64,000 nucleotides of DNA. Origin: Chenopodium formosanum. Taxonomy: Eukaryota; Streptophyta; Magnoliopsida; Caryophyllales; Amaranthaceae. The stretch is from contig CM044874.1 of assembly GCA_024500155.1 (NCBI GenBank), positions 70,479,795 to 70,543,794 on the forward strand. The letters run 5' to 3'. The translations under genes and the position numbers were made by a program. Positions within the stretch are counted from its first letter, which is position 1. Every line of letters starts with the position of its first letter. The notes beneath the pieces are model-generated. The model made no database searches. It was not told the origin of the DNA and saw only the letters and a list, made by a program, of their open reading frames with translations. Positions 48,893 through 60,770 of the stretch are shown here, in pieces.

Positions 48893-49192
48893 TATAAAAA
48901 AGGGTTTTATAATTTACAAAAGTCGGAGCTTATTATTGTTTTAGGGTTTAAAAATACTTGGAGGTCGTGGCTGAATAATCAATCCTATATTCCTCTGATC
49001 ATAGCTTTGGAGCAAAGGTTAGTTTTTGTTTCATTCTAATTTCATCCTTTGTTTTTTTTTTTTAATTATAATAATTATTATTATTATTATCATCATCATC
49101 ATATCATCATCTCGATACTTCAAGTTTTTTTTAATTTTTTTTTTTTTTTTTGACTTGATCATAATACTAAATATTAAATATCTTAAAATCAG
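48893..49192 (+). promoter_or_regulatory. TATA box, leader and 5' UTR intron of the nucleoredoxin-like gene
   Basis: TATAAAA at 48893-48899 is followed about 120 bases later by a GT donor (49018) and an AG acceptor (49191-49192), giving a probable 175-bp intron in the 5' UTR. The coding start is at 49226, and a tiny upstream ATG ORF lies at 49213. Confidence 0.5.
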
Positions 49193-49225
49193 GCTTGAAG
49201 TTTTGAATGTTATGATTTATGAATA

Positions 49226-51547
49226 ATGGAGGATTTAGATAATGTTATGCCCTTGTTATCTTACATTGGTGAGTCGAATCGCCTTCGACGAACGTACGGC
49301 GACCACTTCAATGACAAAGAAATCGAACTAGTTGATGAGAATACTTTTAGTGGCAAATACATTCTATTATGTTGTTTTCACTTTCCTGTCGCTGACGGCT
49401 ACCACAACTACGACCACATTGATACATTCTGTCCAAATGATCTAATAACTGCGTGTTATGATGTGCTTTTCGTACGAGAAGATTTTGAGATGGTGGTCGT
49501 GGTCAAGCCGAGGAATGAACTTGATTATTATGATGATGATGATACTTTTAATGATTTAATGAGGCGTCTACCCGGTTTGAGTCTTGTTGTACCGTTCAAG
49601 GACTCAGAGAGTCGTGGCTTTGTATGTGAGTACCTTAATATGGATGAGCCTGGTTTAAAATATTTTCTTGTGAATGTTGAGAAGAAGATTGTATGCCAAG
49701 GACAACTTGATTCCATGTCGAATTTGATTGAGTGTCTGCAGGGCTTGTATCGAGAATGTTCTTTTGATTTGCCTCGGTGTTATGGAAGGCTTGTGAAGTC
49801 GATGTGGCCTGTGGTTAGGGAAGAGCAGAATAAGCCATGTCAACGGAGAAGATGTCCTATTGCTAGAAATTTTAAAGTACAGGAACCCGAATATAGTGAT
49901 GAAATTAATAACATGGTGTTGGAATCACAGAAGTCGTGTGCTATTGAGATTGGTAAGTCTATTGATGTTGTATCGTTGTTGTCTGGTGAGGGTGATTTGA
50001 ATTACCTTGTTCGGAATGATGGTGAGCGAGTTGAGGTTGAAGGGAAGGTGTTTAGTGGAAAATACGTTGTGGTTTGTTGTTTTTATGTGCCTGTCTTTTA
50101 CGAAGATTTATATTCAAGAGGTATACAGAGTCTAGCAAATTTATGTCACGAGTTGTATTCCACAAAAAGTGATGTTGAGATAGTAGTGGTTGTGAAGATG
50201 AACAAATTGACGAATCATGAGTTGGTTTTCAATCACTTTTTGACGGGTTTTCCCTCTTCGTGTCTTGTAGTACCGTTCAAGGACTCAAAGCGTCGTGACT
50301 TTATATGCAAGTACCTTGACCTTGGCCTTAGCTTTAACCCTTACAGTGAGAGTTATATGAGTGTTCAATGTCTCGTTTTGGATACTAAGAGAAACATTAT
50401 ACTGTGTGGATATCCTAACAACTGGTGGAATCAAGGAGCCGATGTCTTTCCTTTTTCTGATGAGAAACTGCAGGAAATCATAGCAAACTTAACATGGGAA
50501 GCTCCATTTACGACAACACTTGAGGGGCTTTTAGGGTGCAGTCCCTCTGATGTTGTGTATAAGATTAATTCAGCAGGTGTCCGTGAGCAAGAGATTACTG
50601 TATCGGAACTCAGGGAGAAGGTTGTTGGTTTATACTTAGTCAACGGTTGGGAAAGATATACTCTGAGACTCCATGAGGTGTATGAGGAATGCAGGACTAA
50701 AAATCTTGCATTTGAGATTGTGCTCGTTTACATTCCCTTTGATGACTGTCTTGACCCTGAGGCCTACAAGGTGAATGCAGATAGTATGTTGCAGAAGCAG
50801 AACATATCGACTAATTGGTGGAGATTGCCCTTTAATAATTCAGTAAGCCAGAGGCTTGATAAACTCACTCAAGATTTCTGTCTCTACGGCTATTGCTCCC
50901 AACAGCTCATCATTGTCGGACCCCATGATGAATATGTGGAGCGGTATGGAGCAGAGGTCATGTACAACTTTGGGATAGATGGATTTCCCTTCACTAAAGA
51001 ATGCCTTATTGAACGTGGACTGAAGAAGCTTAGGGAACTCACCTTAGAGTCATTGCTGGTGTATGGTTCACGGGATTATGTTATTCGAGGAGATGACAAG
51101 ATTGCTGTGTCTCAACTCCAAGGCAGGAACATAATTCTTTACCTTGATTGCCTTGGGGAAGTCCTTGACCTTTACGATAAGTTGTTAAATTGGTATGATG
51201 AGATTAAGGCAAAGCATCCTAGTTTTGAAGTGGTGTTTGTTCGTCTTAATTCTACTTCTATCAGTAATACTGAAATGGAAGACGAATCTGTACTGTCTGC
51301 GATAATGCCTTGGCTGATTTGCCCCTTTGACCCTGATCATTCAGCTTCCGTGGCAAAGAAAATATTCATTGAAGAACGTACAACCGATACCCTTATTCAG
51401 TTTGGAGAAGATGGCCGGATTTGCTCAACTGAAGCTCAACAACTTCTAAGAAAACAAGGACCTGGTGGTTTTCCTTTTGGTGATAATCTACGCAAGGAAG
51501 TCATTGATCAACTACATATAAGTGAAAATTGTATGTGTAATAATTAG
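49226..51547 (+). CDS. nucleoredoxin-like protein with four degenerate thioredoxin-fold domains
   Basis: An intact single-exon ORF of 773 residues. Repeated segments resemble plant nucleoredoxins: LESLL..SRDYVIRGDDKIAVSQL, GRNIILYL, FEVVFVRL and GGFPF in the last domain (about 595-770), and ITVSELREKVVGLYL with FEIVLVYI in the third (about 430-580). Two more diverged units lie at about 15-170 and 235-420 (each with SGKYxxxCCF and VVPFKDS). Where nucleoredoxins have WCPPC, these domains read CCFHFP, CCFYVP, YLVNGWERY and YLDCLGE, so no CXXC is present. Disulfide reductase activity therefore seems unlikely; a chaperone or binding role is speculation. Four units exceed the usual three, and the C1-like tail is absent. 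The stop codon is partly supplied by a transposon. A sieve-element-occlusion protein was considered but fits less well. Confidence 0.72.
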   Translation: MEDLDNVMPLLSYIGESNRLRRTYGDHFNDKEIELVDENTFSGKYILLCCFHFPVADGYHNYDHIDTFCPNDLITACYDVLFVREDFEMVVVVKPRNELDYYDDDDTFNDLMRRLPGLSLVVPFKDSESRGFVCEYLNMDEPGLKYFLVNVEKKIVCQGQLDSMSNLIECLQGLYRECSFDLPRCYGRLVKSMWPVVREEQNKPCQRRRCPIARNFKVQEPEYSDEINNMVLESQKSCAIEIGKSIDVVSLLSGEGDLNYLVRNDGERVEVEGKVFSGKYVVVCCFYVPVFYEDLYSRGIQSLANLCHELYSTKSDVEIVVVVKMNKLTNHELVFNHFLTGFPSSCLVVPFKDSKRRDFICKYLDLGLSFNPYSESYMSVQCLVLDTKRNIILCGYPNNWWNQGADVFPFSDEKLQEIIANLTWEAPFTTTLEGLLGCSPSDVVYKINSAGVREQEITVSELREKVVGLYLVNGWERYTLRLHEVYEECRTKNLAFEIVLVYIPFDDCLDPEAYKVNADSMLQKQNISTNWWRLPFNNSVSQRLDKLTQDFCLYGYCSQQLIIVGPHDEYVERYGAEVMYNFGIDGFPFTKECLIERGLKKLRELTLESLLVYGSRDYVIRGDDKIAVSQLQGRNIILYLDCLGEVLDLYDKLLNWYDEIKAKHPSFEVVFVRLNSTSISNTEMEDESVLSAIMPWLICPFDPDHSASVAKKIFIEERTTDTLIQFGEDGRICSTEAQQLLRKQGPGGFPFGDNLRKEVIDQLHISENCMCNN

Positions 51548-52460
51548 GAAAAATTGATTTTTGCTACCTATCAAACACATCAAATTGAATTTTGCTACCT
51601 ATCAAAACTTTTATTTTATTTTGCTACCTAACAAATGCCCTTTTTTTAAATTTTGCTACCACTGAACGGAATCCGTTAAGAAATCCGTTAAGTGGGTCCA
51701 TAACGACACGTGTCGTGTTATTATTGGCCAAAAAAATTAAAAATAAATAAAAAATAAATAAATTAAAAAATAAAATAAAAAAATAAAAAAAAAAAGAAAA
51801 ACCTAAACTACCCAGCCACCACCCCCTTCCCCCCCAACTCACCGCACCCCTCCCCGAAACCACCACCCGCGTCGCACCACCAGCCCCAACCCACCTGAAC
51901 CCTCCCCCTCCCTTTCCCGCAACCACGTCGCCCCCAAAAACCCAAAACCCAAAACCCTCGTCCCAAAAAACGGCCAAGAATCTGGCCTTAAAAGGCCGAA
52001 ATCGGCCGGTTAAGGCCACTGAGCCCCAAAACCGGCCGATTTCGGCCATTTGTGGCCAGATTCGTGGCCGTGGTGGGATCTAGGGTTTTAGTTTTGGTGG
52101 TTTTTGGGGGTGACGCGGTTGCGGGAAAGGGAGGGGGAGGGTTCAGGTGGGTTGGGGGTGGTGGTGCGACGCGGGTGGTGGTTTCGGGGAGGGATGCGGT
52201 GAGTTGGGGGGAAGGGGGTGGTGGCGCGGGGGTGGTGGCTGGGTATTTAGGTTTTTCTTTTTTTTTTTATTTTTTTGGCCAATAATAACATGACACGTGT
52301 CATTATGGACCCACTTAACGGATTCTTTAACGGATTCCTTAACGGTGGTAGCAAAATTTAAAAAAAGGGCATATGTTAGGTAGCAAAATAAAATAAAAGT
52401 TTTGATAGGTAGCAAAATTCAATTTGATGTGTTTGATAGGTAGCAAAAATCAATTTTTTC
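51547..52460. mobile_element. foldback Mutator-like MITE with 9-bp target duplication
   Basis: The direct repeat TAATAATTA at 51538-51546 and 52461-52469 flanks a 914-base unit. Its two halves (about 51547-51985 and 52030-52460) are near-complete inverted copies: ggaaaaattgatttttgcta with tacctatcaaaac on the left, mirrored on the right. A 9-bp duplication with very long terminal repeats is characteristic of MULE-derived foldback elements. The centre is GC-rich (ccaaccca, ggccgaaatcggcc). No transposase. Confidence 0.9.
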
Positions 52461-52469
52461 TAATAATTA

Positions 52470-53084
52470 TTGATAGTTACAAGTCTTGTTCTCTTTAATT
52501 CCGTTTTCTTGAGAACATATATAATGATCTTTAGCTGCTTGTAGCTTTGTACAATTTTATTTACTGTAATAGTTTCAGTACTTTATTTTCGAGAAAATCG
52601 ATCAATTTGTGTTGTTTTGCATCAGGAGCTTTGTCAGTCTCAAAAAAAAAAAAAAAAAAGAGCCGTTTCAAATTTTGTAGTCAATTTAGTCTGATCTACT
52701 ATACCTTCCTATTGATAAAAGAGCTATGTAAAAGCATTATCAAATGCCGTATCACTAGTTCCTGTATCTAAGCATTATTATAAGGACCCGAACTCGATCC
52801 AATCCGATCCGATCCCAAAGACTGCGTGAAACATGAGTCACATTTGCAGCCATTCTAGCAGGTTTAAAGTAATCTGGTTTTGTTTCTTGTTCCGTCGTAG
52901 TTAGACTAGTACGCAGATCATTCAGAAGCATAGTTCAAGCTGTTGTCTGGGATTGTCACCAAAACAGGGAAATTATGGATCCTTATATATTATCCATCTT
53001 CATTCTCGGTTGAATATTACACCGTCAATTATAATTATACCCCTTCATTAAATTAAAGATTGTACTATTTTACCCTTTCAAATG
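52470..53084. other. 3' flank of the nucleoredoxin-like gene
   Basis: Probably includes the original 3' UTR (from 52470), an A tract at 52641-52658 and AT-rich DNA. No gene recognised. Confidence 0.4.
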
Positions 53085-53706
53085 TTTACCTAATAAGGTT
53101 ATAACTTGAATTTTCTTGCCTAAAACCCAATACCTTATCAATTTCATGACTCATCATCACTAAAGTTTGAGAATCGATACCCAATATTTGAAATTGGATA
53201 TATATCCATTATCCAACACATAACTCATGACAAGTCACACAACAACATATTAGTGTTATTATTTCATCATAGATTATAACTAGCTTCCAATTACATAGTA
53301 TAGAGAATTTGGATCAATACTTTGAAATTTTCAATCATTTTGTAATTGAATAGAACATTATCAATTGTAGTATGACCCATATTTTACAGTGTCAAATGTT
53401 TATCAAAGTTATAAATTTGGATTTTCTCGCCTAAAATCCAACACCTTTTTATTTTTATTATTTTTTTTTTTTTTGAAGGAAACCCAACACCTTATTAATT
53501 TCATGACTCATGACCAAAGTTTGGTAATCGATATGAAATTGGATATCCAATACATAACTCACAAGTCACACAACAACATATTAGTGCTAGTATTTCATCA
53601 TATGTTATAATTAGCTTCCAATTACATAGTATAGAGAATTTGGATCAATACTTTGAAATTTTCAATCATTTGAATAGAATATGTTATCAATTGTAGTATG
53701 ATCTTA
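53085..53706. repeat. imperfect tandem duplication of about 300 bp
   Basis: Units at about 53085-53378 and 53396-53706 share long stretches, for instance gcttccaattacatagtata then gagaatttggatcaatactt, and acacaacaacatattagtg. The second unit carries a short insertion with a T run (53449-53480). Non-coding. Confidence 0.75.
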
Positions 53707-53750
53707 TGTGATATTTGCTTCGATTGTTCTAACAATTTGGTATGTTTGTT

Positions 53751-54165
53751 GTAAGACCTGTAGTTTTGAGAGAAATTAAAGCTCTTTCTGTTTGGATCAA
53801 GTAGATTGTCCTAAGCCCAGTGATCTGAAATTACGAAAATGCCCCTCTATGGTCCAGCCCATCATTAATGATTGTAAAGTATAGATTTACCCTTAATCTG
53901 TCCAACTAAGTACAACCTTGTCACCAGAAAAATGTACATCTATAAATAGTTCATCATTCATTAATGATGGAAATTTATTCCTAATTCTCTCCTCTTCTCT
54001 CTCTAGAAAGTACTCTTACTGACTAAGCATTAAAGGGCTTTCCTGGGTCATACCCCCGGGGCAGCTAACCTTCTCTTTTTTGTAGGCCAAGCTCTCATAC
54101 CTCAAGGCGAAGCCAATAGCATTAGGACATCTTGATATATCTTGTAATACCCTAACAGGCTTAGG
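53751..54165 (+). repeat. LTR-like remnant
   Basis: Starts tgtaagacctg, has a TATA-like ctataaata near 53940 and a CT-rich leader, and ends accctaaca, so it has TG...CA ends. No matching partner or 5-bp duplication was seen. It could be a solo LTR or a TRIM fragment. Confidence 0.4.
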
Positions 54166-55649
54166 AGGCTTCCGTTTTCAGAAACACTTTCATATGGAAA
54201 CAATTAATGAATTAGATAATTTCAAACAAGTGATGAAACACAAGTTAAAGAAAGTTAACAAAATTAACGGACATATTTTCAAATGTTGATCATAGTAGCC
54301 TCTAAAACGTTGATATTGTTGTACAATATACTACGTATATAGGAAATTAAGAGAAGAATGTAAAAGTATAGAGATGTAGTCATGTAGAGAACTACTTGTG
54401 AGCTAATGCTCTTATGTAATTTTTATGTGTACATGGTAAATTTACATGGTATTTATAGTAGTGCAAATTTCTATTACATTGTGAGCCATTGTTATTAAAA
54501 TTTCAATTTAAATCTAATAATTATTCGATTTAAGTATGTCATACAATTCGCTTTACAATTTTACTCAATTTTACTCGATTTTACATATTATGGTCAATTA
54601 TTGGTTGCTAAGTGGATAAACAACTATTTTCTATTAATAATTAGGTTTTAAAAATTTAAATATCATCAATTAAATTTTAATACGACGTCTTGATTATACA
54701 TGTTCGTGGAATCTTACGATACTACGGTTCGATTTTACTATTTGATTTTGAGAGGCCCTTCCGATTCAAAGTAGAATCCCGATTTTAATAACCCTTGTTG
54801 TGGGCTATATACCTTAGGGATGACGATGAGGTTGGCAAAACATTAATTACAATGATAAAAAACTAAGGTGTGTACTTTTATTTTATTTTTTTTTGGTAGG
54901 AAGTTAACTAATTTAACCTAACTTTTAAAAGATATTTGAATTTACATACAAAAAGGTTGATATTTGAATTTACATATAAGATTGGCCAATTTTGTCTTTT
55001 TAGGAATTATACAATACTTCGTTTTAGACATTTGGACATAATCCATGTTATTAGTATATTATTACACATATATGGAAACAATTTAATATACAAACCAACT
55101 GATTGAAAATAATTACATCATCATGAAACGCCATAATTCTCTCAGATTTGCATCAACGTGAATCACTCCCTCTCAAAACATTTTAAAATCAATTGTAAGA
55201 AAATCTACTTTACTAAGTTTACTTATTATTACAAAACTAACAATCTTTAGCCTTTATTGCTTTATCACCGATTTTCTAAAATAAGACCGTTGTATTATAA
55301 AGTCATCATATTGTTGACTTTCTGACTCATCCTATATTTTTTTCTTGTCCTAATTTCAAGACATTCAACTATACATATAAACCGTCCGATCATACCCCTC
55401 TTCAATTTGAACGGTCCAAATTAGTCGACCGTTGGTTCTAATGGTCCCCACCTAAAAACCCCTTTTTCAAATTTTAAAAATTCTACCGTTTTCCCCACTT
55501 AACCAGATAACCTGCCTTCCTTTCTTCTTCATTATCACCTGTTCTCTGTTTTCTCTCTCTCCATATTTTCTCTCTCCTCCATGAAAATTTCTCACAGATT
55601 CTCTGAAATTTAGCAAAATATCTGAAAATTAGAAAGAAATCCCAAAAAA
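54166..55649 (+). promoter_or_regulatory. intergenic region and CSLD5 promoter/leader
   Basis: AT-rich DNA without ORFs. A TATA-like element (atacatataaacc, about 55372-55384) precedes a CT-rich leader (55540-55580, ctctctctccat and ctctctcctcc) and the CSLD5 start codon at 55650. The positions fit a plant core promoter but this is inference. Confidence 0.4.
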
Positions 55650-58600
55650 ATGATAAAGAAACCGTTATCTCCATCAAGTTCTCCGGTGAAAATAACGGTA
55701 ACATCAACCGGAGGAAACCGGAATATCGGGTTAACAAGCCCAATTCAACGCCATTCTCTCTCTCCTCTTAGTGCTCAAACTAACCGGAACTCCTCCGCGA
55801 GACGGCGGCGATATTCAATCACTCAACAAGAAAACGACGCCGTCGAAGGCGGAGTAGAAGAGAAAAGGCAACAAGAAGATGAAGATGAAGAAGGACTCAA
55901 TTCAGAGTTCGTTTCTTACACTGTTCATATCCCACCAACCCCAGAAAGACCTCCAATTTCGTCAATTTCTGACTCACAAAACAGAGCAGAAACAGAGTCA
56001 ATGGACCGAATTGGGCTGAATCAGGCCCGATTCGGGCCGGGTTTTCTCTCGGGTACGATTTTCACAGGTGGTTTTAACTCGGTGACACGTGGGCATGTGA
56101 TTGATTGTTCAATGGAGAAATCTGAAGAACAGGGGAAATCAATGAATGAGTGTATGATGAAAGGGTGTGATGAGAAAGCTATAAATCCATGTGATTGTGG
56201 GTTTAAAATTTGCAGAGATTGTTATTTGGATTGTTTGAGTAGCAAAGATGGTGGACATTGTCCTGGGTGTAAGGAATTGTATGATAAAGAAGACAGAGAA
56301 AATGGTGGGAGTCAAGAGATGGAGGAGGAAGAGGAGGATGAAGCTCGGCCACTTCGTTCGATGGCGGCCGAGTTTAAATTGGATAAAAGGTTATCAGTGG
56401 TGAAATCAGTCAAGTATCCGCCTGATTTTGATCATAATAGGTGGTTGTTTGAGACCAAAGGGACTTATGGGTATGGTAATGCTTTGTGGCCTAAAGATGG
56501 ATACGGATTCGGAGCGGGTGGAGGTGGTGGTGGAGGGAATAATGTGAACAATAATGCTAATAATGGGTTTGAATATCCGCCTGATTTTGGGGAGAGGTGT
56601 AGGAAGCCTTTGACTAGGAAGGTTGCTGTTTCTACTGCTATTATCAGCCCTTACAGGTATATTTTTGCTACCTTTTCTTAATATTTTTTGTTAATATTAA
56701 TCTAAAGTTTATGTTGTGGGTTAATTTAGAGTTTACTTGTGGATGATTTTATGTGTTTTGGTTGGTACTTAAGTTATGTTTGTGTTAATTGTGGTTTTCT
56801 GATTGTGTAGTTTAGAATATGTTTAGTGTGAATATCTAACTTTAGATGTAACTATTACTCCAACTTACTTAGTTCAGATAAATTTTAACATTTTATGTAC
56901 GGTTATTTGTTTTTGAGCAACTTTTGTGGATTTTGGTGTTTATATTTATTAATGAAAATGACTGAGTGTATTGATCTATTATATGGATTTAGTATGATCT
57001 TAATTACGTAATCACAAGAATATGCTGTAATTTACTGGTGCTTTATGTAACTGTTTATAGTTACTAGTACGTTCTTTGTAGAGTAAAGCTATGTGTCGTT
57101 AGCTGGTTATAAAGTACAGTCATAGTTTTGTGGTACAAATTAGTTGTCATATTATTGTCTTAACCTTTTCATAATCACGTATATACAATGACTTCTACGG
57201 AAATAGCACTTGTAATATTTATTTGACTCTATCTACGTTGTCATTCAATTTAAATGAGGTTATTTTAGGCCATTTGAGTCATAAATCATGACTACTCGTA
57301 CAAAACTATTTTTGGAAATGTGATAACTTTTTTTGAACATCCTAAAAAGTGTAAACGTGACTATTAATTATAAGAAGATGTTGTATATCCCATAATATAG
57401 ATCTTTGATGAAGAGTATTGTAAGATAAGATATAGTAATACTAGAATAAATTACTGAGAAATTAGCTCCTTCATTCAATGTCATTCCCTACACCATTATA
57501 CCATGTTATGCTATTCTGCATTATATTCTTCATGCTGCTTATCAGTAACAATAGATGGACTGTACGAAATAATAATAGATGATTCAAACTTTCAAAGCAT
57601 ACAACCTACAATTAGCAATTTTCTTTTCATTTTTGACTAGAAAATACCTACATTCATTTGTTTTTTCAGCAATGTTAGAAAAGGTGACAGTATATTTTGT
57701 GATGCTTGATTCTCATATTAATTTATCTAATGCAGATTATTGATGGTAATACGTTTTGCTGCCTTGGGCTTGTTCCTTGCCTGGAGAATTCGACATCCTA
57801 ACCGCGAAGCCATGTGGTTATGGGGCATGTCTGTTACCTGTGAAGTTTGGTTTGCATTCTCTTGGCTTCTAGACCAGCTTCCTAAACTATGTCCTGTTAA
57901 CAGAATTACTGATCTTTCTGTCTTAAAAGATCGTTACGAATCCCCCAATCTTCGTAACCCAAAGGGTCGATCTGATCTCCCAGGAATCGATGTCTTTGTT
58001 TCGACAGCAGACCCTGAAAAGGAGCCTCCTCTTGTTACAGCCAATACCATTCTTTCTATCCTTGCAGTAGACTATCCTGTTGAGAAGTTGGCCTGTTATC
58101 TGTCAGATGATGGAGGTGCACTTCTGACATTCGAGGCCTTAGCTGAGACTGCGAGTTTTGCCAGAACTTGGGTGCCTTTCTGTCGTAAGCATAGTATAGA
58201 GCCAAGAAATCCTGAGGCATACTTTGGGCAGAAGAAGGATTTTCTTAAAAACAAAGTTAGGTTGGACTTTGTTCGAGAGAGGAGACGTGTTAAGAGAGAG
58301 TATGATGAGTTTAAAGTGAGGATTAACTCATTACCGGAGTCTATTAGGAGACGGTCTGATGCTTATAATGCCCATGAAGAGCTTCGCGCTAAGAAGAAAC
58401 AAATGGAAATGGGAGGAAACCTTGCTGAACCACTAAAGGTTGTTAAGGGAATATGGATGTCTGATGGCTCTCACTGGCCTGGAACTTGGTCTTCTGCTGA
58501 ACCTGATCACTCTAGAGGTGATCATGCTGGTATCATTCAGGTACTTTCTTAACCTTAATTTGGTCTTGTAATTAAAAGTTTGTTTGTGTCTTTCTGTTTT

Positions 58601-60770
58601 CAATTTGCTATTTTTAGATGATACACAATATTTGCTCTTTCATAAATTTTACTAGTTCTCCAGTTAAATGACTGAATCATACATTGTATTGTAACTGATT
58701 TTAGTAATTCCAATTTCGGTATATCTCATATCAGGCAAAAGCATTGAAAGGTAAAATAAAGAATACTCAAGTAAATAAACAGTTTCATGCCTAGAATATC
58801 AGATTGTATGCAATTTATGCTATAAAGGGTTTGCAGAATTAATAGAATTGTTTATATGATGTTAGGTATGCTATTACACCGCCTAATTAAAATCTAGTAA
58901 ATCAATTTAGAACACCAATTTACTGCTTTATATATATATAATAAAGCTGAGTATTTGAAATCATTAGAATTGTTTACTGATACATTCTTATCTGCAGGCT
59001 ATGTTAGCACCACCAAACTCTGAACCAGTGTATGGCTCAGAAGCAGATGCTGAGAACTTGATAGACTCAACAGAAGTAGACATACGCCTTCCCATGCTAG
59101 TCTACGTGTCAAGAGAGAAAAGACCAGGTTATGATCACAACAAAAAAGCCGGGGCTATGAATGCACTAGTAAGGACTAGTGCAATAATGTCCAACGGTCC
59201 ATTCATTCTCAACCTCGACTGTGATCACTACATCCACAACTCCTTGGCTTTGAGGGAAGGAATGTGCTTTATGCTTGACAGGGGTGGTGATAGAATCTGT
59301 TATGTGCAATTCCCTCAAAGGTTTGAAGGGATCGATCCCAGTGATCGTTATGCAAACCACAACACTGTGTTTTTTGATGTGTCAATGAGAGCTTATGATG
59401 GGTTACAAGGCCCAATGTATGTTGGTACAGGCTGCATTTTCCGGAGGATTGCATTGTATGGGTTCAGTCCTCCAAGGGCTACTGAACATCATGGATGGTT
59501 TGGCTCTAGAAAGTTCAAATTGCTTCTACGAAAGAAGGCTAAAGAACCAAACCCTGAAGAGATTGCTTTACCAGTTGGAGGATATGAAGAAGATAATGAC
59601 GATTTAGACATTGAGTCATTGCTACTCCCCAAGAGATTCGGAAATTCTACTTCTTTAGCTGCATCTATCCCAGTAGCAGAATACCAAGGCAGGCTTCTTC
59701 AGGATCTCCAAGGCAAGGGTAACCAAGGGAGGCCTGCAGGATCACTTGCTGTCCCTCGAGAGCCTCTAGATGCTGCTACTGTCGCTGAGGCCATAAGTGT
59801 TATCTCATGTTTCTACGAGGATAGAACTGAGTGGGGTAAACGAGTAGGGTGGATATACGGTTCTGTAACAGAAGATGTTGTGACAGGTTACAGAATGCAC
59901 AATAGAGGATGGAGGTCTATTTACTGTGTGACTAAAAGGGATGCATTTCGAGGGACTGCCCCAATTAATCTTACTGACCGTCTTCATCAAGTTCTTCGAT
60001 GGGCAACTGGTTCAGTGGAAATATTCTTCTCAAAAAACAATGCACTTTTTGCTAGTAGGAGGATGAAGTTCTTGCAAAGGGTGGCATACCTAAATGTCGG
60101 TTTATACCCTTTCACTTCTATGTTCCTCATTGTCTACTGCTTCCTCCCTGCTCTCTCACTCTTTTCAGGCCAATTTATAGTCCAATCCCTCAATGTAACC
60201 TTCCTGGTCTTGCTGCTGCTCGTATCCCTGTCCTTATGTATGCTTGCCCTCCTCGAGATCAAGTGGTCAGGAATCACCCTACACGACTGGTGGAGGAACG
60301 AGCAGTTCTGGCTCATTGGAGGAACAAGTGCACACCCTGCTGCTGTTCTTCAAGGTTTACTCAAAGTCATAGCAGGAGTCGACATTTCCTTCACACTAAC
60401 CTCAAAATCTGCTACTCCAGATGATGCTGAAGACGAGTTTGCAGATCTTTATATAGTCAAATGGAGCTTCCTAATGCTTCCTCCAATAACAATCATGATG
60501 ATTAACATGATTGCTATTGCTGTGGGTTCTGCTAGGACTTTATATAGTCCATTTCCTGAATGGAGTAAGCTTCTAGGAGGTGTGTTCTTCAGCTTCTGGG
60601 TGTTATGCCATCTGTATCCTTTCGCTAAAGGGTTGATGGGGCGAAGTGGCAGGGTTCCTACAATAGTCTACGTTTGGTCAGGGCTACTTTCAATTACCAT
60701 CTCATTGCTTTGGATTAATATCAGTCCCCCTACCGGAGGCCATCAGGGTTTAAGGTTCGAGTTTCCTTAA
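55650..60770 (+). CDS. CSLD5: cellulose synthase-like protein D5
   Basis: Family-2 glycosyltransferase of the Golgi/plasma membrane system, making beta-glucan or mannan-type backbones needed for cell-plate and tip-growing walls. Three exons: 55650-56656, 57736-58540 and 58998-60770, in phase, giving 1194 residues, close to Arabidopsis CSLD5 (about 1180). Order: Ser-rich N-terminus ([16 protein letters not shown]), SGTIFTGGF, a RING-like zinc domain ([28 protein letters not shown]), [10 protein letters not shown], a first membrane segment ([16 protein letters not shown]), the catalytic loop with [23 protein letters not shown] and QVLRW, then several C-terminal helices ending FEFP. All four D,D,D,QxxRW motifs are present. 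The DDGG exon retains EADAENLID, and ATEHHGW lies in the last exon; these match CSLD5 rather than CSLD2/3. Nothing broken. Confidence 0.97.

Noticed and set aside
49226..51547. Sieve-element-occlusion (SEO) protein
   Set aside because: Similar length and thioredoxin-like repeats, but the segment order and the DYVI..VSEL / FPF landmarks match nucleoredoxins better.
51624..52415. ORFs in the foldback element
   Set aside because: They mirror each other because the element is a palindrome; low complexity, no homology.
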